NCBI GenBank assembly: GCA_014584605.1
Contig: JACTMO010000022.1
Location: forward strand, 1-42,698
Direction of reading: 5' to 3'
Length of the DNA stretch: 42,698 bases
Origin: Bacteroidota bacterium
GTDB taxonomy: Bacteria; Bacteroidota; Bacteroidia; Flavobacteriales_F; PHOS-HE28
Positions 1 through 7,904 of the stretch are shown here, in pieces (within the stretch, counting starts at the first letter, position 1; each line of letters begins with the position of its first letter). The notes under the pieces are model-generated. The model was not told the origin of the DNA. It made no database searches and worked only from the letters and a program-made list of their open reading frames with translations. The position numbers and the translations under genes are program-made.

Positions 1-325
1 CCAGCAGGCCTTCCAGAAGGATCGATCAGCAGTAGAACCAGCCAACATCCCGAACCAGTTGATTTTGTTCGACTTTTAACCGGACAGCAATGACTTCAGT
101 ATATATCCAAACCCTTCACAAGGAGGGGCGACAATTGCCGTTCGTGATGATGATGTGATCGCATCGATCACCCTCTACGATCAAACCGGTCGGATGATCC
201 GAGCGAGATCTGGATCTGGAGGTTCGGCCTATCGAATGGAACTTTCCGACATGGAACCAGGCCTGTATCTGGTTGAGGTCCGATCCGGATCAGGCCAGAG
301 AATGAAGAAACTGATCATCAACTGA
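1..325 (+). pseudogene. 3' end of a T9SS-exported protein, sorting domain cut off by an in-frame stop
   Basis: The frame ending at 325 encodes a type A T9SS C-terminal sorting domain: the FSIYPNPSQGG entry motif (about 104-136), a middle strand ITLYDQTGRMIR, then GLYLVEV and the basic end MKKLIIN. Such domains direct proteins through the outer membrane by the Por system in Bacteroidota. In the same frame a TAA at 77-79 separates the domain from an upstream stretch that reads as plausible protein (NQLILFDF). A CAA glutamine codon mutated by one C-to-T change would explain it. A frame change is also possible, since frame 1 is open up to 93. The gene begins outside the window, so its product is unknown. 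The next gene starts three bases after this stop, so the two are probably co-transcribed paralogous cargo genes. Confidence 0.6.
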
Positions 326-328
326 CGG

Positions 329-1886
329 ATGAAAGGGAGAGCCATTCTCATGACCACGTTGCTTGGGGGTAGTGCCTGCCTCCATGGCCAATCCACCTTC
401 CAGCGCGTCTACCTCTCAGGTGCCGCCGACAGGATGAACATGCATGAACTGCCCAGTGGGAATGTCTTCGTGGGGATGGGATGGGGCCCTGGGATCTCCC
501 TGCTGGCCCCGGACGGGAATATCATCTATTCGGATCACTATTGGAGCGACTCGATCCTGGTGCAAGCATCGATACGACCCGCAGGGGTGAACGATTACTA
601 TTTCGTTACCGGATACCAGCGTGATTCGTGCACTGTGAATGGCACATTCACCGTACCGTACACATACGCTCTGATCGGTAGGATGGATTCCCTTGGAACG
701 ATCTCATCGGTCAACTGCTACCAGCCGAACACAGATAGATGCTGGTCGAGGGTTGCGGACCTTGAGATCGCACAGAACGGTGATGTGATCATCTGGGGCA
801 GTGGTGGCGAAGGTATCCAGTGGAGCTTCTATACCATGCGCACCGATCCGTTCGGCGAGGTGGTCTGGGGCAAGCACTACGGTGCCCACGGCAGTTTTCA
901 GTTCATCAAGGAGCTCCCCTCCGGGGATCTGCTGGCAGGGCTGAACATGGACAATGCGGGTGCGGTGGTGGCCCGGATGAACGCACAGGGCGAACTCCTC
1001 TGGTGCAAGAGCTATTTCCGACCAAAGGGTATGATCCACGACGCCATCATTTTATCAGATACGAACTTCGTAGTTACCGGTTATACGGATAGTCTGTCCA
1101 GTACGAACCCCTTTGAACCCATCCCAAGTGGATATCATCCGCAGCTCTTCATGCTGAATGTGGATGGTGATGGGGACGTCTTGTGGTGCAAAGGCTATGA
1201 CAGTGCCCCCCACTTGTGGTGGGCATTGAGTTCTTCCCGGCTTGTCGAAAGCCAGGATGGCGGTTTCGTGGTCCTGGCCACGCTGAGCAGCCCCGGCTTC
1301 AGTGCGGCATACCGACCCTATTTGATGAAGACCGACTCGAACGGCGATACGTTGTGGACGAACAGTGCGGGGGAGGCCGGTTACAGATATAGAACGATTG
1401 ATCTGCTAGCAACTTATGACGGTGGATACATGTTCAATGGGGTCGTCCGCGGCAACATGCCGCAGGGATGGCTGGGTTCACCCTATATCTTCAAGGCGAA
1501 TGCGCTCGGGCAACTACCCTGTTCCGAGCGGATCCATACCGTGGAGGTCAATTCGCTCTTCCCGTCAGACAGCAGCTTCATGCTGAGCGCCGTTGATGGG
1601 GGCATCCGTTTCAGCATCTCCCTGAGAGATACGAGCTTCAACCCGATAGCACAATACGATGCGTGTGACTTCACCAACGCACTTGTCCCTAGTGCCCGCA
1701 AGAGCCCGCAACAAAGCGTTTCGCCGAATCCCAGCCAAGGTCAGGTGACCATCAAGTTCACCGACCCGCTCCGTGCGGACAGCTTCTACAGCGTGTACGA
1801 CGGCCGAGGTCGGCTCCTGTTCCAGCGTCCGCTGCCCAGTGGCGCCACCAGCGAGCTTCCACGAACGGGTGGTGGTGTCGCCGTAG
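329..1886 (+). CDS. Secreted T9SS cargo protein with damaged C-terminal sorting domain
   Basis: A signal peptide (residues 1-21, ending CLHGQ) is followed by a body with a recurring G(E/D)xxWxKxY pattern (GEVVWGKHYG, GELLWCKSYF, GDVLWCKGYD), typical of Bacteroidota secreted proteins with beta-propeller-like repeats. No enzyme motif is visible. A T9SS type A sorting domain starts near residue 463 (SVSPNPSQGQ) and continues through VYDGRGRLLFQ. After about base 1852 the frame runs on, nonsensically, to 2173 across the opposite-strand DUF420 gene. The next frame, from 1854, gives SFHERVVVSP and TAG at 1884-1886, which is how these domains normally end. The middle of the domain (about 20-25 residues, the usual LDLS..GTYVVR part) is missing. 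I infer a small deletion that also shifted frame, or a local assembly error. The start at 329 gives the signal peptide; an ATG at 350 is an alternative. Confidence 0.7.
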
Positions 1887-1906
1887 CGCACCGCACTGCG
1901 CCCCCC

Positions 1907-2464
1907 TCAGTAATACGGGCTGATCATCAGGTACACCACCACGCCGGTGACGCTCACGTAGAACCACACAGGCCAAACCCGCTTGGCCAACCGGCGGTGC
2001 TCGGGATACTGTGCGGACAGGGCGCGGTAGGCGGTGAACAGGATGAAGGGCAGGCTGAGGCCGGCCAGCACGATGTGGGTGAAGAGGATCACGTAGTACA
2101 GCACCTTCATGGCGCCGGTGCCTCCGTAGGGTGTGCTGCCGGCGAAGAGGTGGTGGAGGATGTAGCTCCCTAGGAAGAGGATGCTGAGCCCCATGGCCCC
2201 CAACATCGCTGCGCGGTGCACGGCCCAGCGGCCGGCCCTGGCGGCGAAGAGGCCCATGAGCAGAAGCACGCTCACCAGGCTGTTGAGCACCGCATTGATG
2301 CGGGCGAAGACATGCACGTCGAGCCCGTCCGGGGCGGGCACCTGCACGCGGTCCAGCACCACCACCGCGGTGAGCACGATGGCCGAGAAGGTCCAGATGA
2401 GGCGCCGGGCGGGGCGCTCCTCCAGGCGGAGGCTGCGGGCGGGATGGGCTTCGCGGGGGGGCAT
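1907..2464 (-). CDS. DUF420 membrane protein (CtaM/YozB-like oxidase assembly factor)
   Basis: 185 residues with several hydrophobic spans (for example IWTFSAIVLTAVVVL, LNSLVSVLLLMGLFAA, AMGLSILFLGSYILHHLF, YYVILFTHIVLAGLSLPFI and WPVWFYVSVTGVVVYLMI) and histidines in HHLF and TH that are typical of DUF420. The Bacillus homologue YozB (CtaM) is needed to assemble the copper A centre of cytochrome oxidase; that role is known for the family and inferred here. It is the last gene of the oxidase operon, 30 bp after the SCO gene, which also handles copper for the same centre. Its stop at 1907 faces the left-hand T9SS gene, with only about 20 bp between the two ends. Confidence 0.85.
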   Translation of the reverse strand: MPPREAHPARSLRLEERPARRLIWTFSAIVLTAVVVLDRVQVPAPDGLDVHVFARINAVLNSLVSVLLLMGLFAARAGRWAVHRAAMLGAMGLSILFLGSYILHHLFAGSTPYGGTGAMKVLYYVILFTHIVLAGLSLPFILFTAYRALSAQYPEHRRLAKRVWPVWFYVSVTGVVVYLMISPYY

Positions 2465-2494
2465 GCGGGGCGGACCTTCAGCGGGCGGCGGAGC

Positions 2495-3217
2495 TCACGA
2501 CGACGGCCGGGCGGCCTCGCGCTTGCGCAGCTTCTCCTCCTTCAGCAGCATCTTGATGTCGCCCGCCAGGCGGTCCACCTCGGCGAACCGGGTGCCGTCG
2601 TAATAACCGCGGATGTGCCGGTCCTTGTCCACCAGCACGAACATCTCCGAGTGCAGGAAGCCGTCCGGGGCCATCACGTCCTCACGCGCGGCCAGGAAGT
2701 AGCCTTCGCTGCCCAGCAGGTAGAGGTCGGCCTTGGGGCCGGTGAGGAACTTCCAGCGGGCGGTATCGGCCTGGTGGCGCCGCGCATAGGCGTTGAGCAC
2801 CTCGGCCGTGTCGTTCTCCGGGTCCACCGTGTGGCTCAGGAACACCACGTCGCGGAAGGCCTCATCGTCGAGCTTGAGCTGCAGCTGCTGCATCTGGCGC
2901 GTCATGCGCGGGCAGATGGTGGTGCAGCGCGTGAAGAAGAAATCCACTACCAGGATGCGGCCTTCCACATCGCGGTCGCTGAAGGGACGGCCGAACTGGT
3001 CGGTGAAGGCGAAGGGGGGCACGGTGAAGTAGGTGGTGTCGCCGGGCGCGTTCACCTCCTTGGGGCCGTAGTAGGGCGGGAAGACGAAGCGGTGCTTCAC
3101 CAGCCCGAGCACGGGCGAGAAGAACAGGAAGAGCGCGACGATGAACAGCAGGATGCCGCCGAGGATGGCGCGTTGCTTCCAGCGGGGCGCCGGGCGCATG
3201 ACCCCGGGTTCAGCCAT
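2495..3217 (-). CDS. SCO1/SenC family copper chaperone
   Basis: 240 residues from the ATG at 3217. The open frame reaches a TTG at 3241, but the ATG version gives a short basic stretch then one transmembrane anchor (about residues 18-38). The soluble part is a thioredoxin fold with the copper-binding CTTIC (Cys98, Cys102) after VVDFFFTR and the distal histidine ligand in GFLHSEM (His189). SCO proteins deliver or reduce copper for the CuA site of oxidase subunit II, facing the periplasm. It sits between subunit IV and the DUF420 gene, a common order in Bacteroidota. All three copper ligands are present, so it should be active. Confidence 0.93.
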   Translation of the reverse strand: MAEPGVMRPAPRWKQRAILGGILLFIVALFLFFSPVLGLVKHRFVFPPYYGPKEVNAPGDTTYFTVPPFAFTDQFGRPFSDRDVEGRILVVDFFFTRCTTICPRMTRQMQQLQLKLDDEAFRDVVFLSHTVDPENDTAEVLNAYARRHQADTARWKFLTGPKADLYLLGSEGYFLAAREDVMAPDGFLHSEMFVLVDKDRHIRGYYDGTRFAEVDRLAGDIKMLLKEEKLRKREAARPSS

Positions 3218-3324
3218 GGCGGAACCCTGCTGGGGCGCCAACGAACGACCGGACCGGAAGGGCCCGGAGGCCGGCCGCGGGGATGGTGATGCGCCGGAAA
3301 GGGAGCGGGGCCGTCACGGCAGGA

Positions 3325-3693
3325 TCAGAGGAACTCGGTCCACACGCGGTGGATGTAGTTCGACTCCCAGATGGCGATGAAGACCAGGTAGAGCAGGAAG
3401 AGCGCGTAGGGCAGCAGGATGATCGCCCGGATGTTCCGGCGCTCGTCGCCCAGGTGCATGAAGGTCATCACGATGTAGGTGGCCTTCACGATGGTGAGCA
3501 CCACGAAGGTCCACTTCACCAGGTGCCAGCTGCCGGGCATCCACTCCTTCCAGTAGGCGCCCAGGGCCACTTCCACCGTGGTGACCACGGCCAGCAGCAG
3601 GGTCACCATCCAGATCTTGCGGCGGATCCTGCGGCCCTCCTCCTCACCGTGGTGGGCGTCCAGGCTGTATTCGATGATGTCGTCGCGTTCCAT
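3325..3693 (-). CDS. Cytochrome c oxidase subunit IV family protein
   Basis: 122 residues with three transmembrane segments (about 28-47, 57-77 and 90-110) and the motif KATYIVMTFMHL, which marks the prokaryotic subunit IV (COX4_pro) family. The N-terminus is charged (DDIIEYSLDAHHGEEEG), as usual for caa3-type enzymes of Bacteroidota. Subunit IV is a small non-catalytic subunit of the heme-copper oxidase in the inner membrane. It lies 42 bp downstream of the main subunit III gene and 107 bp upstream of the SCO start. No separate promoter was seen. Confidence 0.88.
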   Translation of the reverse strand: MERDDIIEYSLDAHHGEEEGRRIRRKIWMVTLLLAVVTTVEVALGAYWKEWMPGSWHLVKWTFVVLTIVKATYIVMTFMHLGDERRNIRAIILLPYALFLLYLVFIAIWESNYIHRVWTEFL

Positions 3694-3735
3694 GTCGATG
3701 CGCCGAAGCCCCGGCGAAGCGTTTGGAGGGATGGA

Positions 3736-4605
3736 TCAGAGCAGGTAGAAGAAGGTAAAGACGAACACCCACACCAGGTCCACGAAGTGCCAGTACAGGC
3801 CCGCCTTCTCGACCATCTCGTAGTGACCGCGGCGGTGGAACACGCCGCGGATCACCATCAGCAGCACGATGAGGTTGATGACCACCCCGCTGAACACGTG
3901 GAAGCCGTGGAAGCCGGTGATGAAGAAGAAGAAGTTGGCGTACTGCGGCGGACCGTACTCGTTGCGGGTCATGTTGGCCCCGTCGATGTAGGCCACGCGC
4001 GAATCCCACAGCGCCTTCGCCTGGGCGCCTTCCACATGGGCGTGCTCACCCTCGGCGGGCAGCAGGTAGTGGCCCGGGCGCGCCTTCACCAGGTGGAAAC
4101 CGGGGGCGTTGGCCGGGTCGTGCGTGTCGTGGGTGTCGTTGTGCACCCAGTATTTGCCGCCGTCGGGCGTGGTGATGTAGCCGCCACCGCCGTGGATGAA
4201 GTGGCTCCACTCCCACGCCTGGCTGCCCACGAAGAAGGCGCCGCCGATCACCGTGAGGAAGAGCCACTTGATGACGCCCTTCTTGTCCATCCGGTGGCCG
4301 GCCTCCACGGACAGCACCATGGTGACCGAGCTGAAGATCAGGATGGCCGTCATCAGGGCCACATAGACCAACGGATAGCTGCCGTGCAGGAAGGGCAGGG
4401 CGCGGAAGACCTCCTCGCCGATGGGCCAGGCCTCGGTGGTGCTGTGCCGGGCGAAGCCGTAGGACACCAGCAGGCCCGAGAAGGTGAGCGCATCGGACAC
4501 CAGGAAGAACCACATCATCATCTTCCCGTAGCTGATGCTGAACGGGGAGCGCCCGCCGCCCCAAAGGACGTCGTTGCTCAAGGCCTTGGTCGCTTCTCCT
4601 GCCAT
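3736..4605 (-). CDS. ctaE: Cytochrome c oxidase subunit III
   Basis: 289 residues with seven likely transmembrane helices and strong subunit III signatures: MMMWFFLVSDALTFSG near residue 30, SQAWEWSHF in the middle, and FFFFITGFHGFHVFSG plus GLYWHFVDLVWVFVFTFFYL at the end. Subunit III supports the catalytic subunits of the proton-pumping oxidase. A hydrophilic insert of about 60 residues (HNDTHDTHDP to about ANMTRNEYG), rich in His and Asp, sits between helices; inserts here occur in Bacteroidota homologues. A good -7 box lies about 20 bp upstream, overlapping the stop of the preceding gene, so this gene may also have its own promoter. Confidence 0.93.
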   Translation of the reverse strand: MAGEATKALSNDVLWGGGRSPFSISYGKMMMWFFLVSDALTFSGLLVSYGFARHSTTEAWPIGEEVFRALPFLHGSYPLVYVALMTAILIFSSVTMVLSVEAGHRMDKKGVIKWLFLTVIGGAFFVGSQAWEWSHFIHGGGGYITTPDGGKYWVHNDTHDTHDPANAPGFHLVKARPGHYLLPAEGEHAHVEGAQAKALWDSRVAYIDGANMTRNEYGPPQYANFFFFITGFHGFHVFSGVVINLIVLLMVIRGVFHRRGHYEMVEKAGLYWHFVDLVWVFVFTFFYLL

Positions 4606-4625
4606 GGGTTCGGATTGTCCGGCCG

Positions 4626-4633
4626 CAAACCTA
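4626..4633 (-). promoter_or_regulatory. Bacteroidota -7 promoter box upstream of ctaE
   Basis: On the minus strand these bases read TAGGTTTG, an exact match to TAnnTTTG, 20 nt before the ctaE ATG. The box overlaps the TAG stop of the upstream subunit III paralogue. No clear -33 TTG element was found, so this is a likely rather than certain internal promoter. Confidence 0.5.
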
Positions 4634-5359
4634 ATGAACGAAGGTCAAGAACAAAAAGAGGTAGATCCACAGGAAGCCCAGGAAGTGCCAGAACATGGTC
4701 CCGGCCCACAGCCCGGCATGGTCGGCCTTGGAATAGGCGCCCCGGGCGGCCTGCACGAGCATCACCAGCAGGCTCACCAGGGCCAGGGCCAGGTGGGCCA
4801 GGTGGGCGGCCGTTAGGGCGTAGATGTAGGAGCTTGCCGTGTTCTTCTGTTCCTGGAGGTCGGCGTTGAGCGCGTGGCTGCGCCCGGTGTCGTCCGGCAG
4901 GTAGAACTTGCCGTCCTCCAGCACCAGCTCCTGGCCTTGGAACCGGATGCTCCAGTCCTTGCCGTAGGTGCCGGTGCTCTGGAGCACCTTGCCCACCACG
5001 AAGTTGCCCTTGCCGACCAGCTGCCCCCAGCCCTGCACCTGGCTGATGGCGAAGCCGACGCCGAAGGCCAGGGCCAGGGCGATCAGCAGGGCCGTGCCCG
5101 CCGTGCGGCCCAGGCGGGTGCGGTGCAGGGCCATTTGCAGGAAGAGGCTGCTCACCACGATGCAGGCGGTACTGACCAGGAAGGCGTCCGGCAGGCGGAT
5201 GTCCACCCAGTAGCCGCCGCTCATGCTCACCACATAGGCGCTGGTGAGCCCGGCAAAGAACATCACGATGGCGATGATCAGGAACCAGGTGAGCAGCTGG
5301 CGGGCCCTGAACTTGCGCGACAGGTCCTCGATGGTCGGCGAATAGGAGAAAGTGGTCAT
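4631..5359 (-). CDS. Second cytochrome c oxidase subunit III family protein
   Basis: 242 residues. The start is the ATG at 5359, which overlaps the cyoE stop (ATGA). Subunit III-like helices are visible: LTWFLIIAIVMFFAGLTSAYV at the N-terminus, DAFLVSTACIVVSSLFLQMAL, and the C-terminal AGTMFWHFLGFLWIYLFLFLTFV. A soluble stretch of about 45 residues (KVLQSTGTYGKDW to NADLQEQKN) separates helices 4 and 5. Bacteroidota oxidase operons commonly carry two subunit III paralogues in tandem and this is the less conserved one. Whether it replaces or accompanies the other subunit III in the complex cannot be told from sequence. Confidence 0.85.
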   Translation of the reverse strand: MTTFSYSPTIEDLSRKFRARQLLTWFLIIAIVMFFAGLTSAYVVSMSGGYWVDIRLPDAFLVSTACIVVSSLFLQMALHRTRLGRTAGTALLIALALAFGVGFAISQVQGWGQLVGKGNFVVGKVLQSTGTYGKDWSIRFQGQELVLEDGKFYLPDDTGRSHALNADLQEQKNTASSYIYALTAAHLAHLALALVSLLVMLVQAARGAYSKADHAGLWAGTMFWHFLGFLWIYLFLFLTFVH

Positions 5360-6246
5360 GGGCGGTCCAGCACGTATGCCAGCTGCACCAGCGGGAGGTA
5401 GATGAAACTGGCGAACATGAGGCGGCGGGCGTGGCGGGTGTCGCAGCTTCGGAACAGCTGCCAGGCGGGCACGAGCATCACCAGGGCGGCCAGGACCGAG
5501 ACGGTCATGGCCAGGGGCCCCACCAGGTCGAACACCCAGGGCAGCAGGCCGACGGGGATGACGAACAGGGTGTACAGCAGGATGAGGAAGGCGCTGGAGC
5601 GGTCGCGGGCACCGCTGGGCAGCAGGCGGAAACCGGCGCGGGCATAGTCCTCGTGCAACACCCAGGCGATGGCCCAGAAGTGGGGGAACTGCCACATGAA
5701 CTGGCCGGCGAAGAGCAGGCCCGGGGCCAGGCCGAAGTGCCCGGTGGCGGCCACGTGGCCCAGCATGGGCGGGAAGGCGCCGGGGAAGGCGCCCACGAAC
5801 ACGGCCCAGGGGCTCACGCGCTTCATGGGGGTGTACAGGGCCGCGTACATGAACAGGCTGAGCAGGCCGAGGATGGCCGTGAGCGCGCCGAAGGCGGCCC
5901 ACAGGGTCCACAGGCCGGCAAGGGCCGCACCGGAGGCCAGGGCCAGGGCGGTGCCCACGCTCATGCTGCCGCGCGCCAGGGGCCGGTCCGCGGTGCGGTG
6001 CATCAGGGCATCGGTGTTCACCTCCCAGATCTGGTTGTAGGCGTTGCTGGCCCCGGTGACCAGGGTGCCGCCCAGCAGCAGCAACAGCAGGCCGCCCACG
6101 TCCATCGCACCGGCGGGGCTGCCCATCGCGTAGCCCAGGCCGGCCGAGAGCACCACCAGGCTGGCCAGGCGCAGCTTGAACAGGATGGCCACATCGCGCA
6201 GCAGCCCGGTGCGGGCGGCGACGGCGGTGGCGGCGGGGCGTGGCAC
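5356..6246 (-). CDS. cyoE: Heme O synthase (protoheme IX farnesyltransferase)
   Basis: 296 residues from a GTG at 6246. No in-frame ATG is suitably placed, and a -7 box lies 22 nt upstream. The protein is a UbiA-family prenyltransferase: the first Asp-rich motif is NAYNQIWEVNTDALMHRTADRP, followed by the second-half loop PHFWAIAWVLHEDYARAGF, with eight or nine membrane spans. It farnesylates heme B to heme O, the precursor of the heme A used by aa3-type oxidases. It is first in the oxidase operon and overlaps the next gene by four bases. Subunits I and II, often just upstream in this phylum, are replaced here by a polysaccharide-type gene, so they must lie elsewhere. Confidence 0.92.
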   Translation of the reverse strand: MPRPAATAVAARTGLLRDVAILFKLRLASLVVLSAGLGYAMGSPAGAMDVGGLLLLLLGGTLVTGASNAYNQIWEVNTDALMHRTADRPLARGSMSVGTALALASGAALAGLWTLWAAFGALTAILGLLSLFMYAALYTPMKRVSPWAVFVGAFPGAFPPMLGHVAATGHFGLAPGLLFAGQFMWQFPHFWAIAWVLHEDYARAGFRLLPSGARDRSSAFLILLYTLFVIPVGLLPWVFDLVGPLAMTVSVLAALVMLVPAWQLFRSCDTRHARRLMFASFIYLPLVQLAYVLDRP

Positions 6247-6268
6247 GGCAGGACGGCTTGGGGCGGCG

Positions 6269-6276
6269 CGAAGGTA
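6269..6276 (-). promoter_or_regulatory. Bacteroidota -7 box for cyoE
   Basis: Reads TACCTTCG on the minus strand, 22 nt before the GTG chosen for cyoE. It matches the variant seen before several other genes in this window. No -33 TTG is evident. It supports the GTG start and a transcription unit beginning at cyoE. Confidence 0.45.
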
Positions 6277-6305
6277 GGCCTTCGCGGGCTTCCCGGGCTC
6301 GCGCC

Positions 6306-7904
6306 TCAGGGCCTGCCGGTGCGCAGCTGCTGATCCACGTACCGGTCGCGGAAGGTGGCGGCCACCCCCACGCGCACCCAGTGCTGCAGGAGCGCCGCGT
6401 CCGGCCCGCCCACAAAGGACCGCAGCACGTAGGCCGCCTCCAGCTGCAGGCCGGCCCGCTCGCTCAGGAGGTAGGCGCCGCGCAGCTCGTTGTGCAGCAG
6501 CTCGGCCTGCACGGGGGACGCCAGGTAGAAGCCGTAGTTCTGCAGGCGGCCTTCGGCATCGCGCACGGGCCGGTCCTTCTCCGGACGGAAGATGTCGCTG
6601 CCCCACGAATACTGGCCGGTGTCCAGGCCCATCACGGCGAAGCTCAGGTGCTCGCGCAGGCTCCATCGCCCCTTGCGCCAATCCACGATGGCGAGCGATT
6701 CGTGGAAGTTGCTGCCGTAAGGGTGCGCCAGCGGCTGACCGAAGTGGGCGTGGTTCTGCCGGGTGTCGCTGTGGGTGTACATGAAGGGCCTTACGTAGTT
6801 GAACTCCAGCCGCAGGTCCAGGCCCTTCACCCGGAAGGCGTTGTAGGCCACCCAGCCCAGCTGGAAGCCCTGCTTGTTGGCGAACCAACCCTCCCCGCCG
6901 CGCACCTCGCGCAGCAGGAACTCGTCCAGGACGAGCTGGCTGTAGAAGAGGCTGTTCCAGCCCGCTTTGACGTTCAGGGCGAAGCCCATGATGGCGTTGT
7001 CCGGCGACCCCAGTCCGAACTCGATCGGGCGGTAAAAGATCACGGGGTTCCAGTAGTTGATGTCGAAGCCCCGCGGATGGTCGGGGTCGTTGTCCTGCCA
7101 GATCACCGCCTCGAAGAGCCCGAAGTTGATCCGCGGGGTCACGTTGTAGCTGAGGTAGTGCATGCTGGTGGCCTTGCGCTGGAAGCGCCGGGGCACACCG
7201 TCGGCGCCGCGGATGTCGTCCATCAGCGCGTAGAGGTTCACGTAGCGCACCTTCCAGAAGGTGGTGGCGATGCGCAGGTAGGGGTAGCTGGTGGCGTTGT
7301 CCGACAGCATCAGCGACCGGTGGCCCTCGCCCCAGAAGTTGCGGCCGCGCCCCACGGTGATGTTGAAGTAGGTGGAGGTGGTCCAGTTGAGGTGGGCGTT
7401 CCAGTCGTAGTGCGCGTAGGCGGGCCTTGTGCCGTAGGCGTAGCCCTCGGAGGGCGCCGCACCGGAGGCCTGCACCAGGGTGTCCAGGTGGGCGGGGAAG
7501 CGTTCCAGCCAGCCCATGCCGTCGGCGTGCAGGGTCAGGGAGGGGTGCAGGTCCACCTCGGCCCAGCCGCCGGCGCCCAGGCGGTAGGCGGGGTCGGTGG
7601 TGCGGGCGCTGGAGAGGCCGCCGAGCAGGTCCACGAGCGGGGCGCCGCGGAAGCGGCCGCTATCGCCCCGGGCCCAGCGGTCCAGGAAGGGCAGCGCGCC
7701 GGGGCGGGGCAGCGTGTCGGCCCCGGGCAGGGCGGCGATGTCGGCGCGCAGGTAGGGCCGCACGGCGGTGTGGTGGCCGCGCTTCCAGCGGTGCAGGCCG
7801 GCGGCGTAGGGGGCCTCCAGGGTGCGGCTCAGCGGAAAGAGGCCCGGCTGGGCGTGCACAAGGCCGGCCCACAGCAGCAGGCCATACAGCGGCAGCGGCC
7901 TCAT
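6306..7904 (-). CDS. Wzi/RemB-like outer-membrane protein (first copy)
   Basis: 532 residues with a signal peptide (1-19, ending LVHAQ). The body alternates aromatic strand segments like an outer-membrane beta barrel, with family motifs GRGRNFWGEGHRSLMLSDNA, NYWNPVIFYRP and QPLAHPYGSNFHE. This resembles the capsule-assembly Wzi family, including flavobacterial RemB, which affects gliding and surface adhesion. Its role is probably to hold or organise surface polysaccharide at the outer membrane; this is inferred. The ATG overlaps the stop of the WecA-like gene, and the upstream neighbour beyond that is a paralogue of this gene (9026-10588). cyoE follows 60 bp downstream. Confidence 0.78.
   Translation of the reverse strand: MRPLPLYGLLLWAGLVHAQPGLFPLSRTLEAPYAAGLHRWKRGHHTAVRPYLRADIAALPGADTLPRPGALPFLDRWARGDSGRFRGAPLVDLLGGLSSARTTDPAYRLGAGGWAEVDLHPSLTLHADGMGWLERFPAHLDTLVQASGAAPSEGYAYGTRPAYAHYDWNAHLNWTTSTYFNITVGRGRNFWGEGHRSLMLSDNATSYPYLRIATTFWKVRYVNLYALMDDIRGADGVPRRFQRKATSMHYLSYNVTPRINFGLFEAVIWQDNDPDHPRGFDINYWNPVIFYRPIEFGLGSPDNAIMGFALNVKAGWNSLFYSQLVLDEFLLREVRGGEGWFANKQGFQLGWVAYNAFRVKGLDLRLEFNYVRPFMYTHSDTRQNHAHFGQPLAHPYGSNFHESLAIVDWRKGRWSLREHLSFAVMGLDTGQYSWGSDIFRPEKDRPVRDAEGRLQNYGFYLASPVQAELLHNELRGAYLLSERAGLQLEAAYVLRSFVGGPDAALLQHWVRVGVAATFRDRYVDQQLRTGRP

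Noticed and set aside
2216-3289. Long plus-strand open frame rich in His, Glu and Gln
   Set aside because: It is the antisense of the DUF420 and SCO genes. The odd composition is what GC-rich coding DNA gives when read on the wrong strand; no family motif or promoter supports it.
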